Numbered from the stretch's first letter, positions 1 through 8,808 are shown. The stretch is 39,894 nt of DNA from Bacillota bacterium (GCA_023415475.1 JAEZKL010000190.1:1-39894); one strand, 5' to 3'. Notes: generated by a model not told the origin, from the sequence alone. Program-made: numbers and translations.

Positions 1-1247
1 CCCTTACACATACTACAGGGTGTCGTAAGCATAAAGCTCTCGTATTCCTGCTTGGCAGACTCTGAACCGGTCTCCCGGTAACGGCGTTCTACATTACGGA
101 TTAAGCCTTCAAAAACCACATCATAAACACCGACTCCTCGCTGTCCTCGGTAATGTACCTTCACCGATTTACCGTCCGTACCGTAGATAAACATATTGCG
201 TACCTCATCGGTAAGCTTATTGTAAGGAGTGCTCAGATCAAAGTTATATTCCTTAGCCAACGCCTCCATGATACATCGGGTATAGCTTCCTTTATCGACG
301 ACTGACTGCCACCCCGGAGCGGATACTGCTCCATCGATAATACTCTTTGTAGGCTCTCCGATTAAAAGCTCCTCGGCAAATTCCATCTTGATGCCGATAC
401 CATGACATTCCGGACATGCGCCAAAAGGATTATTAAAGGAAAAGTTTCTGGGTTCTATCTCATCAATACTGATGCCGCAATCCGGACATGCAAAATTCTG
501 GCTGAAGGTGAGTTGTTCTTTATCAATAACATCAACGAACAATAATCCCTCCGCCAGTTTGAGTACATTCTCGATGGAATCGGTTAATCTCTTCTCGATT
601 CCTTCTTTAACCACCAGACGGTCAACAACGATCTCAATATTATGCTTGTTATTCTTCTCCAGCTTAATCTCTTCGGTAAGCTCATACAGGCTACCATCTA
701 CTCTGACTCTTACATAACCACTGCGCTTTGCCTGTTCGAACAGCTTGACATGCTCACCCTTACGGCCGCGTATAACCGGAGCAAGGAGTTGTATCCTCGT
801 GCCCTGTGGAAGGCTCATTATCTCATCCACCATCTGATCCACTGTCTGCTTTCTTATCTCCTTGCCGCATTCCGGACAGTGAGGTATTCCTATTCTGGCG
901 TAAAGAAGACGAAAATAATCATATATCTCGGTTACGGTTCCAACGGTTGATCTTGGATTACGATTGGTTGACTTCTGGTCAATGGAAATAGCCGGAGGCA
1001 GACCTTCTATACTCTCCACATTGGGTTTCTCCATCTGACCAAGGAATTGTCTCGCATAGGAAGACAGAGATTCCATATATCTTCTCTGACCCTCCGCATA
1101 AATGGTATCAAAGGCAAGTGAGGACTTACCTGATCCGCTTAAGCCGGTTAATACCACAAATTGATCTCTGGGTATCTCTAGATCAATATTCTTCAGGTTA
1201 TTCTCTTTTGCTCCTCTGATTCTTATATAGTTCTTCTTCTCTGACAT
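1..1247 (-). CDS. uvrA: UvrA excinuclease subunit A, N-terminal part (cut by window edge)
   Basis: DNA damage-recognition ATPase of UvrABC nucleotide excision repair. The gene starts at ATG 1247 (protein begins MSEKKNYIRIRGAKENNLKN) behind an AGGTGAT ribosome site and runs off the left edge after about 415 codons. The visible part holds the first Walker A (GLSGSGKSSLAFD), the signal region NPRSTVGTVTE, the zinc-binding CPECG pair, the UvrB-interacting region (VRVRVDGS, VDRLVVKEG) and the second cysteine cluster (CPDCG, CPECHGIG). It ends inside a third cysteine pair (CSMCKG). It lies 66 bp downstream of uvrB in the same direction, so the two probably share a transcript. I read no internal stop or frameshift. 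It is a separate gene from the UvrA-like protein at 20257-23133. Confidence 0.96.
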   Translation of the reverse strand, partial: MSEKKNYIRIRGAKENNLKNIDLEIPRDQFVVLTGLSGSGKSSLAFDTIYAEGQRRYMESLSSYARQFLGQMEKPNVESIEGLPPAISIDQKSTNRNPRSTVGTVTEIYDYFRLLYARIGIPHCPECGKEIRKQTVDQMVDEIMSLPQGTRIQLLAPVIRGRKGEHVKLFEQAKRSGYVRVRVDGSLYELTEEIKLEKNNKHNIEIVVDRLVVKEGIEKRLTDSIENVLKLAEGLLFVDVIDKEQLTFSQNFACPDCGISIDEIEPRNFSFNNPFGACPECHGIGIKMEFAEELLIGEPTKSIIDGAVSAPGWQSVVDKGSYTRCIMEALAKEYNFDLSTPYNKLTDEVRNMFIYGTDGKSVKVHYRGQRGVGVYDVVFEGLIRNVERRYRETGSESAKQEYESFMLTTPCSMCK

Positions 1248-1313
1248 AATATCACCTGATTAACAACTCTTTCTTATATATTAATATATCCTTATCATAC
1301 TAAGTTTCGGTCA

Positions 1314-3293
1314 CTACAGATCCAGTAGCTGCTTCTTTAATTCCACCATCTTATCCCTCAGCTGAGCCGCCAATTCAAAGTTAAGCTCGGCTGCCGCAGT
1401 ATGCATCTGTTTGGTCACCGTCTTCACCAGCTCCTCCAGCTCCTGACGGGTCATGGATTCCATATCCTTCTCCATATCCTGGATGTTCTTTTCCGCCTTC
1501 TTGGAAATGCTGATCAGATCACGAACCTTCTTCACAATCGTAGTCGGTGTAATACCATGGGCTTCATTATATGCCTGTTGAATCTGCCTTCTACGGTTGG
1601 TCTCGGAAATCGCACGTTTCATAGAATCTGTCTCATGGTCTGCATACATGATAACATGGCCTTCTGCATTACGAGCTGCACGGCCAATGGTCTGAATCAG
1701 GGAGGTCTCGGAGCGGAGGAAGCCTTCTTTATCCGCATCCAGAATTGCGACCAATCCCACCTCCGGAATATCGAGGCCTTCTCGAAGTAAGTTAATACCA
1801 ACTAATACATCAAATACATCCATACGCATATCTCTAATAATCTCAGAGCGCTCCAAGGTATCAATATCAGAGTGCAGATACTTAACCCGGACACCCACTT
1901 CACGAAGATATGTGGATAAATCCTCTGCCATACGCTTTGTTAAGGTGGTTACCAACACTTTATTCTTCTTAGCAACCTCTTGATTAATCTCTCCGAGCAA
2001 ATCATCTATCTGTCCGGTAATCGGGCGCACGGATATTTCCGGATCCAGAAGACCTGTGGGTCGTATAACCTGCTCCGTACGAAGCAGCTCATGCTCCGAC
2101 TCATATACGGAAGGGGTCGCTGATACAAACATAATCTGACTGATCTTACTCTCAAACTCCTCAAAATTAAGAGGACGATTATCCAGAGCGGAAGGAAGAC
2201 GGAAACCATATTCCACCAAGGTTGTCTTGCGGGACCGGTCTCCGGCATACATGCCCCTGATCTGAGGGAGTGAGATATGGGATTCATCCACGATAATCAT
2301 AAAATCCTCCGGAAAATAATCCATCAGAGTGTGAGGCGGACAGCCCGGCTCCAGTCCGGTCAGATGCCTGGAGTAATTCTCTACTCCCGAGCAGAAACCA
2401 GTCTCACGCAGCATCTCGATATCAAAGTTCGTACGTTCCGAGATTCTCTGCGCTTCCAGAAGCTTGTCCTCACTCTTGAAATAGCGAATTCTCTCCTCCA
2501 GCTCTTCCTCAATATTATGAATCGCCTTCTCCAGCTTGTCTTTTTCAACGACATAATGGGAGGCCGGAAATATAACAACATGCTCCAGGCTGCCCTTAAT
2601 CTCGCCTGTCAGAGTATCAATCTCTAATAACCTTTCGACCTCATCACCAAAGAACTCTATTCTGACCGCAATCTCCGCGGAAGCAGCCGGGAATACCTCC
2701 ACTACATCTCCGCGAACCCGGAAGGTGCCTCGCTTAAAATCCATATCATTACGATCGTATTGTATCTCAATCAGCTTCTTAAGAACCTCATCCCTGTCCT
2801 TCGTCATACCCGGGCGCAGGGAGATCACCATGTTCTGATAATCAATAGGGCTACCTAAGCCATAGATACAGGATACACTGGCTACTACAATGACATCCTT
2901 ACGTTCGGTCAGAGATGCCGTCGCTGAATGTCTTAGCTTATCGATCTCTTCGTTGATTGAGGAGTCCTTCTCTATATAGGTATCAGTGGAGGGAACATAG
3001 GCCTCCGGCTGATAATAATCATAATAACTAACAAAATATTCTACTGCATTCTCCGGAAAAAATTCCTTAAATTCACCATACAGCTGAGCTGCTAAGGTTT
3101 TATTATGTGCTATAACCAGGGTAGGCTTCTGAATCTGCTGGATCACATTCGCCATAGTAAATGTCTTTCCTGAGCCTGTTACGCCAAGAAGCGTCTGACA
3201 TTGGTTACCGCTTCGAAATCCCTCTACGAGAGCTTTGATTGCTTCCGGCTGATCACCGATCGGTGTATATTCCGACGATAATTTAAACTCCAT
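1314..3293 (-). CDS. uvrB: UvrB excinuclease subunit B
   Basis: Helicase-like subunit that receives damaged DNA from UvrA and recruits UvrC. At 659 aa it has the usual full length. Walker A GVTGSGKTFT lies near residue 40. The YYDYYQPEAYVP beta-hairpin that clamps DNA is present, followed by the DEAD-like DESH box and the conserved helicase motifs (VGINLLREGLDIPE, QTIGRAARN). The C-terminal UVR domain (about 620-655, AAELNFELAAQLRDKM) contacts UvrC/UvrA. ATG 3293 follows a GGAGG ribosome site. The gene is first in the uvrBA operon, with a promoter at 3408-3436 and a LexA-like site at 3445-3458, consistent with SOS control. Confidence 0.98.
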   Translation of the reverse strand: MEFKLSSEYTPIGDQPEAIKALVEGFRSGNQCQTLLGVTGSGKTFTMANVIQQIQKPTLVIAHNKTLAAQLYGEFKEFFPENAVEYFVSYYDYYQPEAYVPSTDTYIEKDSSINEEIDKLRHSATASLTERKDVIVVASVSCIYGLGSPIDYQNMVISLRPGMTKDRDEVLKKLIEIQYDRNDMDFKRGTFRVRGDVVEVFPAASAEIAVRIEFFGDEVERLLEIDTLTGEIKGSLEHVVIFPASHYVVEKDKLEKAIHNIEEELEERIRYFKSEDKLLEAQRISERTNFDIEMLRETGFCSGVENYSRHLTGLEPGCPPHTLMDYFPEDFMIIVDESHISLPQIRGMYAGDRSRKTTLVEYGFRLPSALDNRPLNFEEFESKISQIMFVSATPSVYESEHELLRTEQVIRPTGLLDPEISVRPITGQIDDLLGEINQEVAKKNKVLVTTLTKRMAEDLSTYLREVGVRVKYLHSDIDTLERSEIIRDMRMDVFDVLVGINLLREGLDIPEVGLVAILDADKEGFLRSETSLIQTIGRAARNAEGHVIMYADHETDSMKRAISETNRRRQIQQAYNEAHGITPTTIVKKVRDLISISKKAEKNIQDMEKDMESMTRQELEELVKTVTKQMHTAAAELNFELAAQLRDKMVELKKQLLDL

Positions 3294-3407
3294 ACTTCAC
3301 TTACCTCCATACCCTGCTAATTTATCATGCCTTTCACTTACACCAGTTTTAACCTAGTGTTTCTTGCCAGCTTTGATGACACAAGCATATACTTTAGACA
3401 CTAGCCT

Positions 3408-3436
3408 ATTTTATCATAGCAGAGATGTAAAATCAA
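3408..3436 (-). promoter_or_regulatory. Predicted uvrBA promoter
   Basis: On the minus strand a -35 TTGATT (3431-3436) is separated by exactly 17 bp from a -10 TAAAAT (3408-3413). This would start transcription about 105 bp before the uvrB ATG. Prediction from sequence only. Confidence 0.6.
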
Positions 3437-3444
3437 TACATTTT

Positions 3445-3458
3445 CGAATGTTTGTTCT
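3445..3458. promoter_or_regulatory. LexA/DinR-like SOS box upstream of uvrBA
   Basis: CGAATGTTTGTTCT matches the Firmicutes LexA operator CGAAC-N4-GTTCG at 8 of 10 fixed positions. It sits 8 bp upstream of the predicted uvrB -35. uvrBA is a classical SOS operon, so context supports the call, but the half-sites are imperfect. Confidence 0.5.
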
Positions 3459-3464
3459 ATTTTT

Positions 3465-3607
3465 GTTACAGTTCAGCCATGCAAATGTTTTACACAATAG
3501 GAAGAAGAAAGCTTGCTTTCGTCGGTATATTGTGTTAAACATTTGTAAGGCACTCTGCCTAAGCGAGATGTAGCAAAGCGAAATCGAGCTTATGGCTGAA
3601 CTGTAAC
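3465..3607. repeat. 143-bp nested inverted-repeat element
   Basis: The outer arms are a perfect 16-bp inverted repeat: GTTACAGTTCAGCCAT at 3465-3480 and its complement at 3592-3607. Inside is a second inverted repeat (3481-3499 with 3528-3546, 17 of 19 paired), and at the centre a small hairpin (GAAAGCTTGCTTTC). The right arm abuts the stop codon of the YaiI-like gene. The inner part resembles the ACAATAG...CTATTGT module of the repeat at 8886-8985. It may be a MITE/BIME-like element used as a terminator, and it fills most of the gene-free stretch 3459-3607. Confidence 0.65.
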
Positions 3608-4042
3608 CTATTTCTCACATAAGCTTATGAACGCCTGGGTAAATCGATTATCATCTGCAATCGTACGCCTCCTGGCATGACCCTTGATGCGATCTCCGTC
3701 CCTACGGCATTTCTTTGCAATATCCCGTTCCATCAGTAACACATCAATATTACTGTCCGTATAGATTTTACCGCTGGGATGGATTGCATGGGCACCCTTA
3801 CCCAAGGCCATGGCTGCCACTCCGTAGTCCTGGGTAACCACGATATCACCATTGGCAGTTCTATTAATCAACGCAAAATCAACTGCATCCGGAGCCTTGC
3901 TTACCAGAACAATCTCACTGTATGCTGAGGTTATAATATGACTGGTATCCGTCAGCATCATGACCGGTAACCCATATTCCTTTGCGACTCTCTCAATGAT
4001 ATCCTTAACCGGACATGCATCTGCATCCACCAATATCTTCAT
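3608..4042 (-). CDS. YaiI/YqxD (UPF0178, DUF188) family protein
   Basis: A 144-aa protein of the UPF0178 family, a PIN-like fold of unproven function, normally about 145-155 aa. Family marks are the N-terminal DADACPVK, the VTQDYGVAAMAL segment, and the Arg-rich C-terminal KCRRDGDRIKGHARR. The conserved acidic residues (DADAC, TQDYG) are those expected of a PIN-type metal site, so a nuclease role is possible but unproven. It lies 22 bp downstream of the phosphodiesterase gene in the same direction and probably shares its transcript. Its stop codon touches the palindromic element at 3465-3607. Confidence 0.9.
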   Translation of the reverse strand: MKILVDADACPVKDIIERVAKEYGLPVMMLTDTSHIITSAYSEIVLVSKAPDAVDFALINRTANGDIVVTQDYGVAAMALGKGAHAIHPSGKIYTDSNIDVLLMERDIAKKCRRDGDRIKGHARRRTIADDNRFTQAFISLCEK

Positions 4043-4064
4043 TCGACCGTCTCCATTCTCTGCC

Positions 4065-4613
4065 TTATTTTAAACCGACCTGATAAATCTCTGTATAAGT
4101 CAGCTTGCCTTCTATCCGTTCCGATTTCATTAAGCTGATCCTCTCTACCTTCATCTGCATGGGCCGGATACCGGCCTCAAAGGCCTTACTGTCAAAGGAC
4201 TGCCCGACCCTGACCCTGCGTCCTAAGGTTAAATGCGGCTTATAATCCCGGTCATCAATTTCGTAAAATCCTGTTTCCTTGAGTTCCTTAACCAACTCCT
4301 TCTGAAGTCGACGTAACACATCATTTCGTTCCACCACGCCTACCCAGTAAATATCTCCCTCCGTCCGTTTGAAACGGCCAAAGCCTCGAAGCAATAAGGG
4401 AAAGCTCTCTGCCTTCGATGCCTCTACTGCAGCACTCATTGCTTCCTTAACCTCCTTCAGGCGCTTCGTCTCGCCAATGAAGTTCAAAGTAAGATGAAGA
4501 TTTTCCCTTTCTGTAAAGGTTCCTCCCTTTGCTGCCAGCTTCAGTTCTTCTACCGTATTATATAATGAAGCCCTTACATCCTGATCAAATAATATCGCGA
4601 TAAACAATCTCAT
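4065..4613 (-). CDS. thpR: RNA 2',3'-cyclic phosphodiesterase (2H/LigT family)
   Basis: 2H phosphoesterase that opens 2',3'-cyclic phosphates on RNA ends (ThpR/LigT family). It has 182 aa, the usual length. The two catalytic HxTL motifs are visible: HLTLNFIGE at residue 40 and HLTLGRR at residue 127. ATG 4613 follows GGAGAGCTT. On the minus strand a TATAAT-like -10 lies at 4680-4685 but its -35 is weak. It is first in a two-gene unit with the YaiI-like gene. Confidence 0.92.
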   Translation of the reverse strand: MRLFIAILFDQDVRASLYNTVEELKLAAKGGTFTERENLHLTLNFIGETKRLKEVKEAMSAAVEASKAESFPLLLRGFGRFKRTEGDIYWVGVVERNDVLRRLQKELVKELKETGFYEIDDRDYKPHLTLGRRVRVGQSFDSKAFEAGIRPMQMKVERISLMKSERIEGKLTYTEIYQVGLK

Positions 4614-4750
4614 AAGCTCTCCTTAATCCTGCGTTTATTCCAACACACTGACACAACATCCTATCACTTTCTTTTTTCGATTATATCCTAATTACCACAG
4701 TTTTGAAAGTATATAGGTACTTATCTCTAGTTTTTATTAATATATATACA

Positions 4751-4779
4751 TTGTAATATATCTCTTATTCCGCTATAAT
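4751..4779 (+). promoter_or_regulatory. Predicted promoter of the ComEC-like/DUF3006/GAF trio
   Basis: TTGTAA (4751-4756), a 17-bp spacer and a perfect TATAAT (4774-4779). The start point would be near 4786, leaving only a short leader with AAGGAG before ATG 4801. Confidence 0.7.
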
Positions 4780-4800
4780 ATTAGCAAGGAGATTAAGAAT

Positions 4801-5721
4801 ATGAGAAGAAAAACGAAGCAATTTTTGGTCCGTGTCATCGGTATTATGCTTCTTGCCGTGCTCTCAATATTAATTAATCAATTCATATCTGAATCTGAGA
4901 AGGAAGCCTCTAAGGAAGCAATAAAGCCAACTGATATTATGGAGGTACACTTTATTGATGTCGGGCAGGGTGATGCCATCTTTGTAGAAGTAGGAAATTC
5001 TACGATGCTGATTGATGCGGGAGAGAATAACAAAGGCACCATCGTCAAGGAATATCTGAATAATCAGCATATTAAAAAGCTGGATTATGTCATTGGTACC
5101 CATCCGCACAGTGATCATATCGGCGGATTGGATACCATTGTTGATTCCTTTGAGGTTGGAAAGGTCCTACTGCCGAATGTCACACATACCACCAAGACCT
5201 TTGAGGATGTACTGGATGCATTGGAACGACATAATCTAAGCATCACTGCTCCCGAGGTGGGAAGCAGATATGATCTTGGTTTAGCGAGCTTTACCATTCT
5301 GGCACCGACCAGGTCAGTCTATGATGAGATTAATAATTACAGCATCGCCATCAAGCTTTCTTTTGGAGATACAGCCTTTCTTCTGGCTGGCGATGCAGAG
5401 AAGCTGAGTGAAGATGACATTCTAAAGACCGGGATTAATATCTCGGCCGATGTTCTGAAGCTAAGTCACCATGGTTCTGCTTATAGCAGCAGTAAAAAAT
5501 TTCTGGAAGCGGTAGACCCTTCCTATTCTATCGTATGTGTGGGTAAGGATAACGAATATGGTCATCCTCATGCCGAAACTCTGCAAGCCCTTCTTGACCA
5601 TGACATCAAGCTATATCGGACAGACGAACAGGGGACTGTAGTATTTACCACCAATGGGCAAACTATTTCCGTAAATACTAAGGACTACATAATTACAGAG
5701 CAAGACTTAAAACAAAGATAG
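4801..5721 (+). CDS. ComEC/Rec2-like metallo-beta-lactamase-fold hydrolase, membrane anchored
   Basis: A 306-aa protein with one N-terminal membrane segment (about residues 8-29) followed by a metallo-beta-lactamase domain of the type at the C-terminus of the DNA-uptake protein ComEC. Seen: HFIDVGQGDAIFVE at 50, the metal motif HPHSDH at 101-106, LLAGDAE at 195-200, and SHHGS at 222. The ComEC channel domain is absent, so this is a stand-alone extracytoplasmic hydrolase, possibly a nuclease or phosphodiesterase; the substrate is unknown. It has its own promoter, and the DUF3006 gene follows 15 bp later, a pairing common in Clostridia. Confidence 0.9.
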   Translation: MRRKTKQFLVRVIGIMLLAVLSILINQFISESEKEASKEAIKPTDIMEVHFIDVGQGDAIFVEVGNSTMLIDAGENNKGTIVKEYLNNQHIKKLDYVIGTHPHSDHIGGLDTIVDSFEVGKVLLPNVTHTTKTFEDVLDALERHNLSITAPEVGSRYDLGLASFTILAPTRSVYDEINNYSIAIKLSFGDTAFLLAGDAEKLSEDDILKTGINISADVLKLSHHGSAYSSSKKFLEAVDPSYSIVCVGKDNEYGHPHAETLQALLDHDIKLYRTDEQGTVVFTTNGQTISVNTKDYIITEQDLKQR

Positions 5722-5736
5722 TAAGGAGGGTTCCTT

Positions 5737-5961
5737 ATGAAGAAGTTTATCATCGACCGTTTTGAAGGCAATTTAGCCGTATGTGAGACAGAGGATAAAT
5801 CCTATATCTCAATCCCAAAATATAAGCTTCCGCTGGAATGCAGGGAAGGTGACTGCCTTTTACAGGATGAGGATGATATGTATCAGATGGATATCGAAGA
5901 AAAAACAACAAAAGAGAAAAAGATCCGGGATAAGATGACTCGGTTATTTGAAAAGCCTTAA
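5737..5961 (+). CDS. DUF3006 domain small protein
   Basis: A 74-aa protein beginning MKKFIIDRFEGNLAVCE, the typical opening of DUF3006 (a short beta-rich domain: IIDRFEG...AVCE...I.IPKYKLP...EGD). The C-terminal third is charged (EEKTTKEKKIRDKM). It follows a GGAGGG site and sits between the ComEC-like hydrolase and the GAF gene in one operon. The function is unknown. The constant pairing with ComEC-like hydrolases suggests a linked role, which is inference. Confidence 0.85.
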   Translation: MKKFIIDRFEGNLAVCETEDKSYISIPKYKLPLECREGDCLLQDEDDMYQMDIEEKTTKEKKIRDKMTRLFEKP

Positions 5962-5975
5962 TAAGGAGTAAGATG

Positions 5976-6464
5976 ATGCATGAAATGAGTTCCATGTACC
6001 CCGATAATAAATCTGAGCTTTACAAGCTATTGATCGAACAATTGAAAGCATTACTGGAGGGTGAGACCTATGTAATACCAAATCTCAGTAATGCCTCAGC
6101 ATTGCTGAACGGTGCTTTAAAGGATATAAACTGGGTTGGATTTTATCTGATGCACGAGGGGGAACTGCTTCTGGGTCCCTTTCAGGGTAAGCCTGCCTGT
6201 ATCCATATACCCATTGGCAGGGGAGTATGTGGGAGCGCGGTTGCACAAAATAGGACTCAGCTGGTGAAAGACGTTCATGCCTTTCCCGGTCATATTGCCT
6301 GTGACAGCGCCTCTAATTCTGAAATTGTCATTCCGTTAAGAAATGGTGATACGATTGTAGGTGTATTAGATATAGACAGCCCATTACTTAATCGCTTCGA
6401 CGAAGAGGACAAAGAGGGGCTGGAGGTCTTTACGGCAGTACTGCAGGAAGGCTGTTATTGGTAA
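5976..6464 (+). CDS. GAF-domain free methionine-(R)-sulfoxide reductase (fRMsr type)
   Basis: About 162 aa, a single GAF domain of the free Met-R-sulfoxide reductase family, which repairs oxidised free methionine. The signature is complete: NWVGFYL, LGPFQGKPACIHIPIGRGVCG and HIACDSASNSEIVIP. The three cysteines (76, 86 and 110 counted from ATG 5973) keep the 10- and 24-residue spacing of the E. coli enzyme's catalytic cysteines, so activity is likely. Two adjacent ATGs exist; 5976 gives the better 7-nt spacing from GGAG. It is the last gene of the 4801-6464 operon, and its 3' end overlaps the convergent shikimate kinase gene by 10 bp. Confidence 0.92.
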   Translation: MHEMSSMYPDNKSELYKLLIEQLKALLEGETYVIPNLSNASALLNGALKDINWVGFYLMHEGELLLGPFQGKPACIHIPIGRGVCGSAVAQNRTQLVKDVHAFPGHIACDSASNSEIVIPLRNGDTIVGVLDIDSPLLNRFDEEDKEGLEVFTAVLQEGCYW

Positions 6465-6958
6465 CTAATCATAGTGTCCTTGATCTTTGACATCAGATCT
6501 TCCATGTCAAGTTCTTCCGCATCTATGGTGATGTGCGCATATTTCTCATAAAGGGGGCAGCGTTCTTCGTATAAGGACTGAAGCGATTGCCCCTCCCGGA
6601 ATACAACTCCACGTTGTTTGATATTGCCCAGCCTCTTACTTATGGTACGATAGCTCAACTGGATATATATTACCGTGCCGATACTCCGCAGATGCTCCAT
6701 TGCTTTCTCACCGTATATCACGCTTCCACCGGTAGCAATCACTGCATTCTCTGTCACAATACTGCAGTTAACCTGCTCCTCTATGGCGATTAAGCCTTCC
6801 AGACCATCACGTTCAATAATGTCTTTCAACAGACATTTCTCTCTGTCCTGTATCAACAAGTCGGAATCTATAAAATGATATCCCATTACCTTAGCCAGAA
6901 TTACGCCAACTGTGCTTTTACCCGCACCGGGCATTCCAATCAGAATTATGTTATTCAT
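6455..6958 (-). CDS. aroK: Shikimate kinase
   Basis: Phosphorylates shikimate at the 3-hydroxyl in the aromatic amino acid pathway. 167 aa, usual size. Walker A GMPGAGKST lies at residues 8-16, the shikimate/Mg site DSD near 32, the GG of ATGGSVIY near 76, and the lid arginine in KQRGVVFRE near 117. It is isolated from other aro genes and faces the GAF gene convergently. The adenylate-binding C-terminal part is less conserved but complete. Confidence 0.9.
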   Translation of the reverse strand: MNNIILIGMPGAGKSTVGVILAKVMGYHFIDSDLLIQDREKCLLKDIIERDGLEGLIAIEEQVNCSIVTENAVIATGGSVIYGEKAMEHLRSIGTVIYIQLSYRTISKRLGNIKQRGVVFREGQSLQSLYEERCPLYEKYAHITIDAEELDMEDLMSKIKDTMISYQ

Positions 6959-7064
6959 AAAAACCTTCCTTTACTAAGCCTTTTCTGTCTATGGCTGTTA
7001 TTCCCCTTCTTCTATAATAAGAGGTCATCCCAATTAGTATAATACAAACTCCGTTAATAATCCA

Positions 7065-7226
7065 TTATAAAATCAATAGTTCCATTACCCTGCGAAACAT
7101 ATCATAATCAAAGGGATGTATACAAGCAACAGAACTTCCTTGTCTTACTATCGGATCGTTCTTATCACTTGTAACATCCCTATCTTTATACTTAATGATA
7201 AAAGCCGGCAAAGCTTCCTTAAGCAC
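7065..7226 (-). pseudogene. Possible gene remnant downstream of galT
   Basis: The gene-free stretch 6959-7268 contains an open frame (GTG 7226 to TAA 7065) coding for about 53 residues that read like a real C-terminal protein segment (LPAFIIKYKDRD, VACIHPFDYDMFRR). In the same frame, upstream of a stop at 7233-7235, the reading continues with protein-like sequence to the galT stop. No ribosome site precedes it. An imperfect inverted repeat (7112-7126 with 7168-7181) lies inside. I do not recognise the family. A chance open frame is possible. The rest, 6959-7064, holds only the AT-rich upstream region of the shikimate kinase gene. Confidence 0.3.
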
Positions 7227-7268
7227 TTGGTTTTATGTAGCAGCTATGATTTCTGAGTAATCAATAAA

Positions 7269-8765
7269 CTAAGATAGCGCAGCAATAAATCGATCAAAAG
7301 CCTCCTGACCCTCCGGTGTTCTCTTATAAACGCCGGCATGCTCGAGCACCTTACAGAACACCTTTCCGATTTCCTCCTTCAGAATGTCATCGATATTCAC
7401 CTCGGTGATTTCGGGATGTCCCGGCAAGAATTCCTCTGCCCATTCCGCGTGCTTTTCTATTTGTTCATTGGACCGGATATCCCTGCCTTTAAGAATATAC
7501 TCCTTAAGCAGGCTCATCTCCTCCTTCAATCTGGCCGGAAGGATCGCAAGACCCATCACCTCAATCAGCCCGATGTTCTCCCGCTTAATATGATGAAGCT
7601 CCTCGTGGGGATGATATAAGCCCAAAGGATGCTCTTCTGTCGTCAGATTATTCCGGAGTACCAGGTCCATCTCGTAGAACTCTCCACGTTTACGTGCAAT
7701 CGGCGTAATCGTATTGTGCGGTTCGTTTCCTGTAAATGCATGGACTATGGCAGCTTCATCCGAATATCCGCGCCATTTCTTAAGGATGTGATCCGATAGT
7801 TCTACCAGGCGGTCATCCTCCCTGCTTCGAAGACGAATTACTGACATCGGCCAGCGGACTACTCCTGCCTCTATCTCCTCAAAGCCCCTTATTGTAAAGG
7901 TTCTTTCGATAGGAGCCTTTGCCATGGGGAATTCGTAATTGCCGCCCTGGAAATGATCATGGCTCAGAATCGAGCCTCCTACAATAGGAAGATCTGCATT
8001 GGAGCCAACAAAATAATGAGGAAACTGCTTCACAAAATCGAGAAGCTTACGAAAGGCTGCCTGATCAATCTGCATTGGTGTATGTTCCATGTTGAATATA
8101 ATGCAATGCTCGTTATAGTATACATAGGGAGAATATTGAAAACCCCAGCTCTGATGATTGATGGTTATCGGTATCACCCGATGATTCTGTCTTGGCGGAT
8201 GGTCCACTCTTCCGGCATAGCCCACATTTTCAGCACACAGCAGGCACTTCGGATAACCACTGCTCTTCGCATGCTTCGCTGCAGCGATAGCCTTAGGATC
8301 CTTCTCCGGTTTCGATAGGTTGATGGTGATATCCAAATCGCCGTATTGCGACTCCGTGGTCCACTTGATATCCTTCGTGATACGATATCTGCGAATATAG
8401 TCACTATCCTGGCTGAAGCGATAGTAATAATCCGTTGCCTTCCTGGGAGACTCCAGGTATAGCTCCCGGAAATGCCTTGCCACTACACTGGGTGGCGGGG
8501 TTAAAACTCCCATGATCTTAGTATCAAACAGATCACGGTATACGATACCGTTCTCCTTCGTGATCCCCTTCTCATACGCATAATCCAGCATGGAGTTCAA
8601 TATCTTCTCCAGATCAAGCTGTTCCGGGTCAACCTCACACTCACGAAAATCCTCCAGATCAAACAATTCCAGCAGTTGATTCACCGCACATATCTTATCT
8701 TCTTTCTCTATCAGCCCGGTTCTTTCTGCGTACAGAACTAGTTTTGTTATTTGCTCGTAAATCAT
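7269..8765 (-). CDS. galT: UDP-glucose--hexose-1-phosphate uridylyltransferase, class 2
   Basis: Second Leloir step: exchanges galactose-1-phosphate with UDP-glucose. 498 aa, the length of the class 2 (Firmicutes) GalT, which is unlike the ~350-aa E. coli type. Seen: the uridylyl-binding stretch HPPRQNHRVIPI near 195, HTPMQIDQ near 228, and the histidine cluster GGSILSHDHFQGG near 265. ATG 8765 has GAAAGG. It is third in the galK-galE-galT order but lies 227 bp after galE, separated by a terminator-like hairpin (8809-8838) and a dispersed repeat (8886-8985), so it may be expressed below galKE. Confidence 0.96.
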   Translation of the reverse strand: MIYEQITKLVLYAERTGLIEKEDKICAVNQLLELFDLEDFRECEVDPEQLDLEKILNSMLDYAYEKGITKENGIVYRDLFDTKIMGVLTPPPSVVARHFRELYLESPRKATDYYYRFSQDSDYIRRYRITKDIKWTTESQYGDLDITINLSKPEKDPKAIAAAKHAKSSGYPKCLLCAENVGYAGRVDHPPRQNHRVIPITINHQSWGFQYSPYVYYNEHCIIFNMEHTPMQIDQAAFRKLLDFVKQFPHYFVGSNADLPIVGGSILSHDHFQGGNYEFPMAKAPIERTFTIRGFEEIEAGVVRWPMSVIRLRSREDDRLVELSDHILKKWRGYSDEAAIVHAFTGNEPHNTITPIARKRGEFYEMDLVLRNNLTTEEHPLGLYHPHEELHHIKRENIGLIEVMGLAILPARLKEEMSLLKEYILKGRDIRSNEQIEKHAEWAEEFLPGHPEITEVNIDDILKEEIGKVFCKVLEHAGVYKRTPEGQEAFDRFIAALS

Positions 8766-8808
8766 ATGTAATTCCTTTCATATAAACGAAAAGCCTATCC
8801 ATTAAAAA

